Origin: Bacteroidota bacterium
GTDB taxonomy: Bacteria > Bacteroidota > Bacteroidia > UKL13-3
Length of the DNA: 53,614 nt
Reading direction: 5' to 3'
NCBI GenBank assembly: GCA_027488905.1
Contig: JAIYAT010000011.1
Location: forward strand, 1 to 53,614
Both the position numbers and the translations under genes were made by a program. Below, piece by piece: positions 8,957 through 17,658 of this stretch (position 1 is its first letter; each line of letters opens with the position of its first letter). The notes beneath the pieces are model-generated. The model saw nothing but the letters and a program-made list of their open reading frames with translations. It had not been told where the DNA came from and ran no database searches.

Positions 8957-9938
8957 ACTTTTGAAAAAAATGCTTTATCTTTCTCATGGCAAACCCATAA
9001 CTGGTGGGTATTTTCATGAAATTTACTTAGCAGAATCTATCGCAAAAGCATTAAAGTTAGATTTGCATAAAATTAGATTCGAAAAGCATTTTGTAGGTTT
9101 TTTTGGCCATCTTGAATTATTATGGAAAGGCTTTTGGGCAGCCCGTGCTGAGGTTATAATTAGTGTAGCTAGGTTATCAATACCTGTGCTTCTGAGGAAT
9201 GTTTTTTTGCCTACCAAAATAATTTTAGTTTGGCATTACCACGATGAAAATGCAAATATCTCTAGGATGCTCAAGGTTTGGTATCGATTAAGTTTGTATT
9301 TAATGAGATGCTATCCTGCAAGCCGACTTAAAGTTATAGTGGTAGCCCCGTTTTGGCAATCCTATTTCGGAAAGTTAATTGATTCGCAAAAAGTACATTT
9401 ATTCCCAAATCTTTTCGACCAATCCTATTATAAAGCATTTGGAACTTCAAATAAAAAGAAGCAAGTGCATTTAGGGCAAGTTTCATTTAAAAATCATCCT
9501 GATATTATTTGGATTGCAAACCAGTTAATGCAATTGGGCTATGCGTGTTATTTGAGTACAAATGATACAGAAAAATTATCTGGTCATGAAACGATGGGGT
9601 TAACCGTACAATACTTTGAAAGCCATGAAAGTTATTTAAAAGAAATGGCTGCTTCCATGTATACCTTGGCCCTTCCCTATTTTAAGGAAGGATGGAACCG
9701 AGTAGCACATGAAAGTATTTTGGTAGGCACACCAGTAATTGGTTATCCAATGGGTGGGCTGGCAGATTTATTAGAATTAAGCAAATCTGGAATAGCTCAT
9801 AACAAAGAAGAGGTTGTTCAAATAATTAGTAGTGAAGGTATCATGGCATTGCCAATTGAATTAAATTTATACAACAAAAGTGAAAATGAAAGATACTTGG
9901 AAGAAATAAAAAAGTGGATAATTTTGACAAAAAAGTAA
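8949..9938 (+). CDS. GT-B fold glycosyltransferase (family 4-like)
   Basis: About 330 residues. The opening '[28 protein letters not shown]' is the N-terminal Rossmann strand of a retaining GT-B enzyme. A central hydrophobic region around '[20 protein letters not shown]' follows. The C-terminal nucleotide-sugar site reads '[35 protein letters not shown]', with the E-x7-E-like pattern and the GTPVI/GG turn. Donor and acceptor are unknown. Start: ATG 8949 overlaps the rluF end (ATGGCTAA). ATG 8970 (MLYLSHG) is an equally good alternative; a TTG at 8904 is unlikely. It lies outside any visible polysaccharide cluster. Confidence 0.75.
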   Translation: MAKLLKKMLYLSHGKPITGGYFHEIYLAESIAKALKLDLHKIRFEKHFVGFFGHLELLWKGFWAARAEVIISVARLSIPVLLRNVFLPTKIILVWHYHDENANISRMLKVWYRLSLYLMRCYPASRLKVIVVAPFWQSYFGKLIDSQKVHLFPNLFDQSYYKAFGTSNKKKQVHLGQVSFKNHPDIIWIANQLMQLGYACYLSTNDTEKLSGHETMGLTVQYFESHESYLKEMAASMYTLALPYFKEGWNRVAHESILVGTPVIGYPMGGLADLLELSKSGIAHNKEEVVQIISSEGIMALPIELNLYNKSENERYLEEIKKWIILTKK

Positions 9939-9967
9939 AATTCTTAAAAAAATGTCTAAATTTGTGT

Positions 9968-10483
9968 ATGAAAACTTATAAGAATAGCAGAAAAAAATAT
10001 CAGCAAGATGCCATTTCTCCTTCAGTAGTTGCAGATGTTTCTATCCAAAGTTTAAAAGTACCCATGCATAACAATAGTATATCCGCATTATTTGGTTCAA
10101 ACCTTTCAATAAACAATGATTTTGAGCTAATTGCTGCCACTAGAAAAGGCATCCACAAAAAAGAATTGCTAAATTTAGCTAAGGCTTTGGGCTTATCTCA
10201 AGAAGAACTTTGCAAGGTTCTACACATGAGCACCAGAACTTTTCACCGCCTCGATGACACCGCTACCCTCGATGTTTACACTACAGAGCAAGCTTTAGAA
10301 ATGGCACTTATTTATGAAAAATCTCTAGAAATTTTCTCTTCAGAAGTTGCAATTCAAATGTGGCTCAAAACGCCAATTAGGTCTTTAAACATGCAAACTC
10401 CTCTTTCGCTTTTAGATACTGGTTTTGGGGCAAAATTGGTTTTGGATACCCTTAATGCCATCGAAGAAGGAGTTTTTGCCTAA
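9968..10483 (+). CDS. Xre/MbcA/ParS-type antitoxin (DUF2384) of a RES toxin system
   Basis: 171 residues from ATG 9968. The N-terminal helical part carries an Xre-like helix-turn-helix ('KKELLNLAKALGLSQEELCKVLHMSTRTFHRL'). The C-terminal DUF2384 toxin-binding domain ends with 'MWLKTPIRSLNMQTPLSLLDTGFGAKLVLDTL', the family hallmark (W-x2-P-x3-L ... P-L-x-L-x-x-T-x-x-G). It neutralises the RES toxin encoded immediately downstream and probably represses its own promoter. Its stop overlaps the toxin start (TAATG), so translation is coupled. A longer GTG start at 9914 would read back into the glycosyltransferase and is not favoured. It contains one GGTTCAAACC copy (10094-10103). Confidence 0.88.
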   Translation: MKTYKNSRKKYQQDAISPSVVADVSIQSLKVPMHNNSISALFGSNLSINNDFELIAATRKGIHKKELLNLAKALGLSQEELCKVLHMSTRTFHRLDDTATLDVYTTEQALEMALIYEKSLEIFSSEVAIQMWLKTPIRSLNMQTPLSLLDTGFGAKLVLDTLNAIEEGVFA

Positions 10484-10941
10484 TGCTTGTTTACCGGTTA
10501 AGCGCGCGAAAATTTGGAGGTGATTTAAGTGGGAATGGTGCAAAAAAGTTGGGAGGAAGATGGAATTCAAAAGGTGTTCCAATGGTGTATTGTTGTGGAA
10601 CGATTTCCTTATGCACCTTAGAATTAGCAGCTCACAGTGGTGGTCTCTCCCAGCTAAAAACTTTGGCGTTAACTTGTATTGAAATAGATGAATCTCTTGG
10701 TTTGAAACCCATTTCAACACAACATTTACCTTATGATTGGCAAGAAATGCCTGCTGCTTTTGGCTCAAAAGAATTTGGAAACAAATGGGTAGCAAGCCTT
10801 AAATCACCTGTGCTTATGGTGCCATCAGCAATTGTGCCTAGAGAATTTATTTTTTTGCTTAACCCAATTCATCCAGAATTTGATAAATTAGTTAAGGTAA
10901 AATGGGTTGAACCTTTTAACCTTGACCCTCGCATAATTTAA
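10483..10941 (+). CDS. RES-domain toxin (NAD+-depleting type)
   Basis: 152 residues, single RES domain. The conserved arginines are in 'YRLSARKFGG' and 'GGRWNSKG', the glutamate in 'CTLELAAH', and the serine in 'VLMVPSAIVPRE', followed by 'NPIHP'. These are the residues that name the fold (R-E-S). Characterised RES toxins (MbcT, Res, ParT) degrade or use NAD+, halting growth; that activity is inferred here. It forms a type II toxin-antitoxin operon with the upstream DUF2384 gene. The pair interrupts a housekeeping stretch between a glycosyltransferase and ispE. ispE begins 3 bp downstream, so the toxin may be co-transcribed with an essential gene. Confidence 0.9.
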   Translation: MLVYRLSARKFGGDLSGNGAKKLGGRWNSKGVPMVYCCGTISLCTLELAAHSGGLSQLKTLALTCIEIDESLGLKPISTQHLPYDWQEMPAAFGSKEFGNKWVASLKSPVLMVPSAIVPREFIFLLNPIHPEFDKLVKVKWVEPFNLDPRII

Positions 10942-10943
10942 AT

Positions 10944-11774
10944 ATGATAACTTTTCCTCCTTGTAAAATTAACTTAGGCCTGCAAGTTTTGCAAAAACGC
11001 AATGATGGCTACCATGATTTGCAAACCTTGTTTTATCCCATTCCATTGTTTGATGTCTCAGAAATTAAAGGTGGAAATACTAGTGGGAATGACATTGAAA
11101 TTATTAATTATGGCATCCCAGTTCCTGGTGATGACTCTCAAAATTTGATTGTAAAGGCCTATCATTTATTAAAAAAAGATTTTACACTCTCGCCTGTTAC
11201 TTTTTGCTTGTTAAAAAACATACCCATGGGCGCAGGCTTAGGCGGAGGTTCCTCGGATGGCGCTTTTGCACTTAAGTTGTTAAACGATTTTTTTGGGTTG
11301 AACCTAAACCAGCAATCACTTTTGGATTATGCCTTGCAATTGGGAAGCGATTGCCCCTTTTTTATTTTGAACCAACCTTGTTTGGGTGAAGGTCGAGGAG
11401 AAATATTACATCCAGTTGATTTTTCTCTTAAGAATTATTGGTTAGTTTTAGTAAAACCAAATATCCATGTAAGCACTGCAGCAGCATTTAGCGGACTAAA
11501 TTTAAACAAAGATGAGGTGAAAATTGGGTCGGTTCAAACCGAAATAAATAAAGGTATTGGCCACTGGCGTGCTGGACTTAAGAATGATTTTGAACCCAGT
11601 GTATTTGCTTTATATCCAATATTGTCTGAGATTAAAGAAAGTCTTTACCAACATGGTGCACTATACGCATCCATGAGTGGAAGTGGCGCTACTATTTATG
11701 GGTTGTTTGAAAAAGCGCCTCTTCTTAAGGACAATTTTAAGGAGCATTTTTACTTTGAAAGCCAACTAGGCTAA
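10944..11774 (+). CDS. ispE: 4-diphosphocytidyl-2-C-methyl-D-erythritol kinase
   Basis: GHMP kinase of the non-mevalonate isoprenoid pathway; phosphorylates CDP-methylerythritol. 276 residues. '[20 protein letters not shown]' (residues 6-25) with the substrate-binding Lys and His, the ATP loop '[13 protein letters not shown]' (near 95-107), the 'LGSDCPFF' catalytic aspartate segment (near 133-140) and the C-terminal '[12 protein letters not shown]' (near 243-254) are all present. Convergent with the ABC ATPase gene, overlapping by 4 nt at the stop codons. Contains one GGTTCAAACC copy (11531-11540). Confidence 0.95.
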   Translation: MITFPPCKINLGLQVLQKRNDGYHDLQTLFYPIPLFDVSEIKGGNTSGNDIEIINYGIPVPGDDSQNLIVKAYHLLKKDFTLSPVTFCLLKNIPMGAGLGGGSSDGAFALKLLNDFFGLNLNQQSLLDYALQLGSDCPFFILNQPCLGEGRGEILHPVDFSLKNYWLVLVKPNIHVSTAAAFSGLNLNKDEVKIGSVQTEINKGIGHWRAGLKNDFEPSVFALYPILSEIKESLYQHGALYASMSGSGATIYGLFEKAPLLKDNFKEHFYFESQLG

Positions 11775-12457
11775 GCGTTTGTGTCGCTTTCTATTTCTCC
11801 GTCGCGCAACCTAACAATTCTTTTGGCTCGTTTGGCAATATCTTCTTCGTGGGTAACAATAATAACGGTATTGCCATTTTCATGAATCTTTTCAAGTAAA
11901 TCCATGATTTCATGCGAGGTTTTGGTATCTAAGTTTCCAGTAGGCTCATCGGCTAAAATTATGGAAGGGTTATTTACCAAGGCACGCGCAATTGCTACCC
12001 TTTGGCGTTGACCACCCGATAGCTCATTTGGCTTGTGCTCCATTCTATCCCCTAAACCCACACTGGTTAAAGATGCTTCTGCCCTAGTAACTCTATCTTT
12101 TTTGCTAATGCCAGCATATACCAATGGCAAAGCCACATTGTCGAGCGCGGTGTTTCTAGCCAATAAATTAAAGGTTTGAAAAATAAAGCCTATTTCTTTG
12201 TTCCTTATTTCTGCCAATTCATTATCGGTCATCTTGCTCACATTGGTACCATTCAATTCGTAGGTACCTCTAGTTGGCGTATCAAGGCAGCCAAGGATAT
12301 TCATGAGGGTTGATTTTCCAGAACCAGACGGCCCCATTAGTGCAACATATTCGCCTCGATTTATGAGTAAATCTACTGTTCTCAAAGCATGTACTTCTAC
12401 ATCTCCAATGCGATAGGTTTTACCAATTCCGTTGATTTGTATAACAGCTTTAGTCAC
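11771..12457 (-). CDS. ABC transporter ATP-binding protein, LolD/MacB type
   Basis: 228 residues. Walker [10 protein letters not shown] (near 42-50), Q-loop 'FIFQTFNL' (near 90), signature [10 protein letters not shown] (near 143-152), Walker B '[13 protein letters not shown]' (near 162-174) and the switch His 'VIIVTHEED' (near 198) are intact. The overall sequence matches the LolD/MacB/FtsE-like subgroup that energises lipoprotein release or MacB-type efflux. The partner permease is not in the window, so the substrate is open. It overlaps gatC by 1 nt (TAATG) and belongs to the minus-strand run pyrE-plsC-gatC-ABC. Confidence 0.9.
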   Translation of the reverse strand: MTKAVIQINGIGKTYRIGDVEVHALRTVDLLINRGEYVALMGPSGSGKSTLMNILGCLDTPTRGTYELNGTNVSKMTDNELAEIRNKEIGFIFQTFNLLARNTALDNVALPLVYAGISKKDRVTRAEASLTSVGLGDRMEHKPNELSGGQRQRVAIARALVNNPSIILADEPTGNLDTKTSHEIMDLLEKIHENGNTVIIVTHEEDIAKRAKRIVRLRDGEIESDTNA

Positions 12458-12747
12458 TATTTTTCAATAAATTTAGGAACCCTAAAGTAATCGCTGTCTT
12501 TGGAAGGTGCGTTTTTTAGCGCATCTGATTTTAGAATAGTATCACCTGGAATATCTTCTCGCAAAATATTTTCATTTTCACTCATAAAAATAAGCGGCTC
12601 CACTCCTTCTGTATCAACTTGGTTGAGGGTTTCAATATAACTTAAAATCCTCGAGAGATCTTTTTTAAGGTTTTCCCTTTCTTCTCCGCTAAACTCAAGC
12701 TTAGCAAGGTCTGCAAGCTTATCTATGGTTTCATTAGTAATATCCAT
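12457..12747 (-). CDS. gatC: Asp-tRNA(Asn)/Glu-tRNA(Gln) amidotransferase subunit C
   Basis: 96 residues, the usual size of GatC. It holds the GatA/GatB amidotransferase together, which makes Gln-tRNA(Gln) (and Asn-tRNA(Asn)) by transamidation. '[46 protein letters not shown]' is the family pattern, followed by 'REDIPGD', '[17 protein letters not shown]'. gatA and gatB are not nearby, as is common. Starts inside the end of the acyltransferase gene (14-nt overlap). Confidence 0.95.
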   Translation of the reverse strand: MDITNETIDKLADLAKLEFSGEERENLKKDLSRILSYIETLNQVDTEGVEPLIFMSENENILREDIPGDTILKSDALKNAPSKDSDYFRVPKFIEK

Positions 12748-13483
12748 GGGATTGCAATTTAGTGTTTATCACCTGAAATACTTGTTCTTTTAATGTATCT
12801 AAATCTTTTAAGGTTAAACCTTCTGTAGGAATGGGTTTGTGAATGTACTGGTGCACAATGCCTGGTTGACCTTCAAACACGCCTTGATCTGGAAAAATAA
12901 TCCAATTTCCAATAATAGTCACAGGCAATACAGGCAATTGCTTTTCTATGGCCATCCTAAACGGACCATCCTTAAAAGGAATTAATGTTGGCACTTTATT
13001 GCTAATGGTTCCTTCTGGAAAAATCACCATGCTATTTCCTTGGTCTAGCCACTTAAGTGCCTTTTTGTATGCTAGGGCTCCTTTTCTAGCGTCTTTTCTA
13101 TCTACTGCAATATCAATGGTTCTGAACCAAATGCCAAAAAATGGGATTTTTTCAAGTTCTGCCTTGGCCATGAAGTTAAAAAACAAAGGCAGTTTAACAG
13201 TTAGGGTAACAATATCAATTTGTGAGGTATGGTTTGGGGCAATGATATAAGATTTGTGTGTATCTAGAGGTTCTTCAAAATGTTGTATGACACGCATTCC
13301 TCCGGCAACCAATATTACTTTCCCCCAAATCTTACGCATAACATGCGCAAACTTATACATTTTTGGATGGCTTAAACCTAATCTAATCAAAGGATATAAT
13401 ATAATAAACCAAACCACAACCCATAAGCCAAAATAGATGGCATAGCTTGCTTTAAGGGGATTTTTAGAGAGTTTAAATGCCAC
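12734..13483 (-). CDS. plsC: 1-acyl-sn-glycerol-3-phosphate acyltransferase-type (PlsC family)
   Basis: 249 residues. An N-terminal membrane helix ('AIYFGLWVVVWFIILYPLI') is followed by the acyltransferase blocks NHTSQID (catalytic H-x4-D, near 80-86), 'ITVKLPLFFNFMAKAELEKIPFFG', and FPEGTIS (near 154-160, glycerophosphate site). It probably converts lysophosphatidate to phosphatidate at the inner membrane; other lysophospholipid acceptors are possible. The start is GTG at 13481-13483: the codon just before it is an in-frame TAA and no earlier ATG exists, so the non-ATG start is well supported. Thirteen bases separate it from pyrE upstream. Confidence 0.88.
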   Translation of the reverse strand: MAFKLSKNPLKASYAIYFGLWVVVWFIILYPLIRLGLSHPKMYKFAHVMRKIWGKVILVAGGMRVIQHFEEPLDTHKSYIIAPNHTSQIDIVTLTVKLPLFFNFMAKAELEKIPFFGIWFRTIDIAVDRKDARKGALAYKKALKWLDQGNSMVIFPEGTISNKVPTLIPFKDGPFRMAIEKQLPVLPVTIIGNWIIFPDQGVFEGQPGIVHQYIHKPIPTEGLTLKDLDTLKEQVFQVINTKLQSHGYY

Positions 13484-13496
13484 TTATTTATAGTTA

Positions 13497-14156
13497 TTAA
13501 GATTGCGCATCAAAATTTGAACTCCATTGCTCTGGGTTATTTGCCCAATCGCTCAAAGCAGTTTTATCTTCAAGCGAAATATACCCCTTTTCTGCGGCCA
13601 CTTTTACAAGTGCCTCATAATTACTTAAGCTGAAATAAGGACAGTTTGCAGCAGCAAAATTTTGCTGAGCTGTAGTAAAACCATAAGTAAAAATGCAAGC
13701 CAATCCTAAAACCTCTACCCCAAATTCGCGAAGTGCCTCAATGGCTTGTAGGCTGCTCTTGCCTGTTGAAACCAAATCTTCTATTACTACCACCTTATCT
13801 CCCGGTTTTAAATCACCTTCCACTTGTTTGCCCATTCCATGCTTTTTTGCCTCTGAACGAACATACCCAAAAGGTAGTTTTAATTCGTCTGCAACCAAAG
13901 CGCCTGGTGCAATGCCTGCAGTTGCAACTCCAACTATTGCTTTTGCATTTGGGAATTTGGTATGAACCAATTCTGCTAATGCTATTTTAATATCAGTTCT
14001 AATCTCTGGGTAAGACAATGAAAGCCTGTTGTCACTGTATATCGGAGATTTAAGTCCGCTTGCCCAAGTAAACGGTTGTTTTGGACTTAACTTAATTGCT
14101 TTAATTTGGAGCAAATATTCTGCTATCTTTGTCGCTGGATCTTTCATATACTGCAT
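13497..14156 (-). CDS. pyrE: Orotate phosphoribosyltransferase
   Basis: Adds phosphoribosyl from PRPP to orotate to form OMP in pyrimidine synthesis. 219 residues. 'FTWASGLKSPIYSDNR' near 24-39, the flexible loop 'VRSEAKKHGMGKQVEG' near 99-114, and the PRPP-binding motif 'VVVIEDLVSTGKS' near 122-134 are visible. Start ATG at 14156, or three codons later at 14147 (MKDPATK). It reads divergently from the NUDIX gene with only 8 bp between start codons, so each promoter must lie inside the other gene's coding region or one messenger is leaderless. Leads the pyrE-plsC-gatC-ABC run. Confidence 0.95.
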   Translation of the reverse strand: MQYMKDPATKIAEYLLQIKAIKLSPKQPFTWASGLKSPIYSDNRLSLSYPEIRTDIKIALAELVHTKFPNAKAIVGVATAGIAPGALVADELKLPFGYVRSEAKKHGMGKQVEGDLKPGDKVVVIEDLVSTGKSSLQAIEALREFGVEVLGLACIFTYGFTTAQQNFAAANCPYFSLSNYEALVKVAAEKGYISLEDKTALSDWANNPEQWSSNFDAQS

Positions 14157-14164
14157 ACCCGCAA

Positions 14165-14776
14165 ATGTATAAATTTTTCATAAACGATAAGCCATTAATC
14201 ATCTGCAAAAAAATTCCTAAAGAATCAAGGTTCTTTGGGTTTGATGAGTTTGAATACCAAAAACCAGAAAAGCTGTTGGAGCTGGTTAGGAAAGTTGAGG
14301 AGCAAAGCACCAAAGGAGGATTGTTAATTTGTGAAGACCCTGCAATGGTTTTGACCCAATTGAAATCTAATTTTACATGCATAAAAGCTGGAGGGGGAAT
14401 TGTTTACAATGCTGAAGGTAAATTATTGCTCATGAAAAGATTGGGTAAATGGGATTTACCAAAAGGGAAAATAGATGCAGGTGAAACAGTTGAAGAAGGC
14501 GCAATCCGAGAAGTTGAGGAAGAATGTGGTATTAACGAGCTACAAATAAAGGATTATTTCAAAAACACCTATCATACCTACAAAATTCAAGGTCATCGCT
14601 TTTTAAAGATTTCACATTGGTATACCATGAATACCACATTTGAAGGTGAGTTAATTCCACAGTTAGAAGAAAACATTACTGAGGTGAAGTGGGAAGACCC
14701 AGCAAATATAAACCCTGAAACCTTGGATACGTATGAGTCTATCAGAGAATTGTTGTTTGATTTATTTGCTAAGTAA
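14165..14776 (+). CDS. NUDIX hydrolase
   Basis: About 203 residues from ATG 14165 (MYKFFINDKPL). An N-terminal ~70-residue extension precedes the Nudix domain. The Nudix box is complete: 'GKIDAGETVEEGAIREVEEECG' fits G-x5-E-x7-R-E-U-x-E-E-x-G, so the enzyme should bind Mg2+ and cleave a nucleoside diphosphate linked to another group. 'MKRLGKWDLPKGKID' before the box is typical of broad-range Bacteroidota Nudix proteins. Substrate not predictable. A TTG start at 14129 would run into pyrE and is rejected. Stop codon abuts the convergent coaD stop. Confidence 0.9.
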   Translation: MYKFFINDKPLIICKKIPKESRFFGFDEFEYQKPEKLLELVRKVEEQSTKGGLLICEDPAMVLTQLKSNFTCIKAGGGIVYNAEGKLLLMKRLGKWDLPKGKIDAGETVEEGAIREVEEECGINELQIKDYFKNTYHTYKIQGHRFLKISHWYTMNTTFEGELIPQLEENITEVKWEDPANINPETLDTYESIRELLFDLFAK

Positions 14777-15238
14777 CTAAATCACAACTTCTTTAGGTAC
14801 AAATTCTTTTATGTCTCCGCCATTCCTGATTAAGTCGCGAACCACTGATGAACTTATGGGTGTATAAGCAGGATCACACATTAAAAAAATCGTTTCTGCT
14901 TGGGGGTAAATGATTTTATTCATTTGGGCAATATTCTTCTCATAATCAAAATCTGCCATGTTGCGAATGCCACGTAAGATGAATTGTGCGCTAATTTGTT
15001 CGCAATACTTTACAGTAAGTCCTTCATAAAAGTCGGCTTTTACCTTTGGATTATCTTTAAAAATATCTTTTATCCAAGCCATGCGTTTTTCAACTGGGAA
15101 AAGAGTTGCTTTGTTACTATTATGGCCTATACCCACTATAATTTCATCAAAAATAGGAAGAGCTCTTTCAATGATATTTACATGTCCAACTGTAATTGGG
15201 TCGAAAGTGCCTGGAAATAATGCGATTTTCTTTATCAT
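14777..15238 (-). CDS. coaD: Phosphopantetheine adenylyltransferase
   Basis: 153 residues. Transfers AMP from ATP to 4'-phosphopantetheine, the penultimate step of coenzyme A synthesis. 'ALFPGTFDPITVGHVNII' (residues 6-23) has the T/HxGH nucleotidyltransferase motif, 'RGIRNMADFDYE' (near 89-100) and the C-terminal ISSSVVRDL (near 128-136) complete the family set. Length normal. About 120 bp of AT-rich sequence lacking any gene (15239-15358) separates it from the cytochrome c lipoprotein gene. Confidence 0.96.
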   Translation of the reverse strand: MIKKIALFPGTFDPITVGHVNIIERALPIFDEIIVGIGHNSNKATLFPVEKRMAWIKDIFKDNPKVKADFYEGLTVKYCEQISAQFILRGIRNMADFDYEKNIAQMNKIIYPQAETIFLMCDPAYTPISSSVVRDLIRNGGDIKEFVPKEVVI

Positions 15239-15358
15239 AAAAAATCAAATATATAATTCATACTTAAAACCACCAAAAGTGTAAAGCATAGCGTTTAAAG
15301 TTACTTTCATTCCTTAATTTAAAACATTCATTATAAAGGGATACTTTATTTGAAACGG

Positions 15359-15703
15359 CTATGGCAATCGATAGGATAAAAAAGTCATAATGCTTTGAAA
15401 GCTCTCATCATCTAGGCCTTGGGCAACTGCATGGTTCTCTTTATCCGACCTAATGAAGGCTGCATTGTAATTATGCAATTGAATGCTGGTAAAGTTTGGT
15501 GCATCTGTATTTCCTGGTCCAAATATGCCATGGCAAGAAGCACAATACTTTTTGTATAAGATTTCGCCTCGTGTAAATTCTTTTTTAATATAAGCTTGGT
15601 AATCTTTAGAAGAACCTTCTAATGATTTAATTTTTGAGCTTGGTTGAACTGCACAGGCAACAATAAAAATTATAAAGATAAAATAAATGTGTTTTCCTTT
15701 CAT
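15359..15703 (-). CDS. Cytochrome c lipoprotein (mono-haem)
   Basis: 114 residues. The N-terminus MKGKHIYFIFIIFIVAC is a lipoprotein signal with the acylated Cys at 17. The mature part has one haem c site, CASCH, near residue 55, followed by 'GPGNTDAPNFTSI' and the C-terminal 'SIMTFLSYRLP'. The axial ligand cannot be placed with certainty because no obvious Met follows except in 'SIMTFL'. It would face the periplasm and pass electrons to or from the di-haem peroxidase encoded just upstream. Its start overlaps the peroxidase stop (TAATG), making translational coupling likely. Confidence 0.82.
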   Translation of the reverse strand: MKGKHIYFIFIIFIVACAVQPSSKIKSLEGSSKDYQAYIKKEFTRGEILYKKYCASCHGIFGPGNTDAPNFTSIQLHNYNAAFIRSDKENHAVAQGLDDESFQSIMTFLSYRLP

Positions 15704-17604
15704 TAATATTCTCCTCCTGGTTTGCGCGAATTTAACACCTTCTTGGAAGATATTGGCAAACTAGTGGGAATAGGGTCTAACCTTAACTCCTCATCCAATG
15801 ATTTCATAAAAGCAACAATGGCTTCAATCTCATCAGTTGAAAGACCTATGGAATCAGCACTTAGGGTTTGGTTAGGTACATCTAACCCATGACCTACTCC
15901 TCCTCCATTGTTATAAAATTCCATCACTTGATTTAGATTCTTAAAAACCCCATTGTGCATATAAGGTGCTGTTTTAGAAATATTGCGCAAAGTAGGTGTC
16001 CTAAAGGCATGTAAACTTTGAGGAGATGGATAGATAGTATACCTCCCAGAATCTGCACTGATTGCAGTATACAAAGTATCTGCTGGTGTTCCAATCACTT
16101 CAAACTCACTGTTGGTATAAGGGGGTTTGACCCCATTAAAAATTGGCAAAAAATGGCAAGTGGCACATTGTGATTTCGTCATAAACAAATTAAAACCCTT
16201 CACCACTAATGCATCTTCCGCGATCTTTTGGTTCATCATGTTATCAAAACTAGAAACTGCCTTGTTGTCCTTGCTATAAAACAAAGTTATGGCTGAGGCT
16301 ACATGCTGAAATTCAGGTTTAGGGTAAGATGGCGTTTGTTTGGCTGCAAAGGCAAGTTCTTTTTTATAGGCTGCTACACTTTGCAGGTATTTTAGAATTA
16401 ATTCCTTATCACCTCCCATCTCTATAGGGTTGGTACTTACTTCTTCTACTTGCTTTTGCAATGAGATTAAGTGCCCATCCATCATGGCCAAATGGTTATA
16501 GGAAGCATTGAGTAAACTTGTTGCATTTCTAGGCAAAACCCCATTAAAATTAAACTGCATTGGGGTGGTTACTGTATTATCGGTAAAAGCCATTGCAGGC
16601 GAATGACAAGAAGCGCAAGAACGCTTTAGGTTTCCACTCAGTATTGGGTCAAAAAACAAATTCCCACCAAATGCTGCCAAGCGATTGAGTGTTGTGGTGT
16701 CTTGTACCGGTTGAAATACCCCTTTGGGAGATAAGCCATTATAAAGATTTTTAGAAAATATACTAGTAGCTTCAAGGTTCAAGGAATAATCCTGAAGGTT
16801 TTTACTAATCAATTTATAGGTCCTAATTTGTTCTTGTTGCAAAGCAAATAACGGATTTACAAAATCTTTGATCCAAACAAAGCTGTTAAAATCATCATAG
16901 TTTTTTTGAGATGCCACATATTGAATGGCTTGTTGGTATAGTGTTAAATACTGAGCTGTAAATGCCTGTTGAGGAAACTTTTTGTTGAACAATAGATAAT
17001 ATTCTTGTTGCTTTACTAAGGTTTGAAATAACTCTGGCAAGATTAAGGCTGCATTTGGGTTTTCAAATCCTGTTGTATAAATTGATGCTAGGTTCAACAA
17101 AAACAAACGGTTGCTATAGTGGCCAACCCAAGGTTTTGATTGGGTTAAAACGATAGAATCACTTTTAAAATTGGCAATTCCTTTTAAGGCTAATTGCAGG
17201 TATTCGGCTAATTTTTGCTGGTTAGGTTGGTCTTCTAACAGTTCAATTTGCATTAAAGTTAAGCCCCCGCCAATTCTTTTGTAAGGTGGTTCCCATTTTT
17301 CAAAAACTTCTGTTTCCCATTCCACTGGCAATGGACCATTTACCAGTTTAAAAGAAATGGGATCCAAGTACCTAAGCATTGGGTCAATGGCTTTTAGTTT
17401 CATTCGGGCTGAACCAAGATGCTGCTCGTTTAATTGATTTGAGGCAAGGTAATTGTCTATTTCTAACAGCGCTTTTTCAAGCTCCAAAACCCTATTTAGG
17501 TATAAGGCTTTAACTTCGCTTTTGCTATCGTTTACCAAGGTAAACGCCATGGCGCCAAAGACAAAAAAACAAATGAAGAATAGATTTCTTTTTGGTATTC
17601 TCAT
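15703..17604 (-). CDS. Di-haem cytochrome c peroxidase / MauG-family protein
   Basis: About 633 residues from ATG 17604 (MRIPKRNLFFICFFVFGAMA, a signal or anchor segment). Upstream GTG at 17631 lies inside the terminator hairpin and is rejected. The N-terminal ~250 residues are helical and lack recognisable motifs. The C-terminal half has two haem c sites, CASCHSPAMAFTDN and CATCHFLPIFNG. 'FRTPTLRNISKTAPYMHNG' precedes the end and is the characteristic MauG/CcpA block. It should reduce H2O2 or oxidise a protein or small molecule in the periplasm. Gene order with the cytochrome c lipoprotein suggests the latter is its electron partner. The long N-terminal extension is larger than in classic CcpA (~320 residues). 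Confidence 0.85.
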   Translation of the reverse strand: MRIPKRNLFFICFFVFGAMAFTLVNDSKSEVKALYLNRVLELEKALLEIDNYLASNQLNEQHLGSARMKLKAIDPMLRYLDPISFKLVNGPLPVEWETEVFEKWEPPYKRIGGGLTLMQIELLEDQPNQQKLAEYLQLALKGIANFKSDSIVLTQSKPWVGHYSNRLFLLNLASIYTTGFENPNAALILPELFQTLVKQQEYYLLFNKKFPQQAFTAQYLTLYQQAIQYVASQKNYDDFNSFVWIKDFVNPLFALQQEQIRTYKLISKNLQDYSLNLEATSIFSKNLYNGLSPKGVFQPVQDTTTLNRLAAFGGNLFFDPILSGNLKRSCASCHSPAMAFTDNTVTTPMQFNFNGVLPRNATSLLNASYNHLAMMDGHLISLQKQVEEVSTNPIEMGGDKELILKYLQSVAAYKKELAFAAKQTPSYPKPEFQHVASAITLFYSKDNKAVSSFDNMMNQKIAEDALVVKGFNLFMTKSQCATCHFLPIFNGVKPPYTNSEFEVIGTPADTLYTAISADSGRYTIYPSPQSLHAFRTPTLRNISKTAPYMHNGVFKNLNQVMEFYNNGGGVGHGLDVPNQTLSADSIGLSTDEIEAIVAFMKSLDEELRLDPIPTSLPISSKKVLNSRKPGGEY

Positions 17605-17608
17605 AAAA

Positions 17609-17641
17609 CAAAAAAGCCTCGTGGGGGGCAACCCACGAGGC
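17609..17641 (-). terminator. Rho-independent terminator after the PhoX-like gene
   Basis: A perfect 10-bp stem (17616-17625 with 17632-17641, GCCTCGTGGG / CCCACGAGGC) with a 6-nt loop. On the minus strand it is followed by a T-rich run (complement of 17609-17615). It lies 17 bp past the stop of the 1475-residue gene and ends 5 bp before the ATG of the peroxidase gene. Confidence 0.85.
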
Positions 17642-17658
17642 CTTATTAGGCTTAATTT

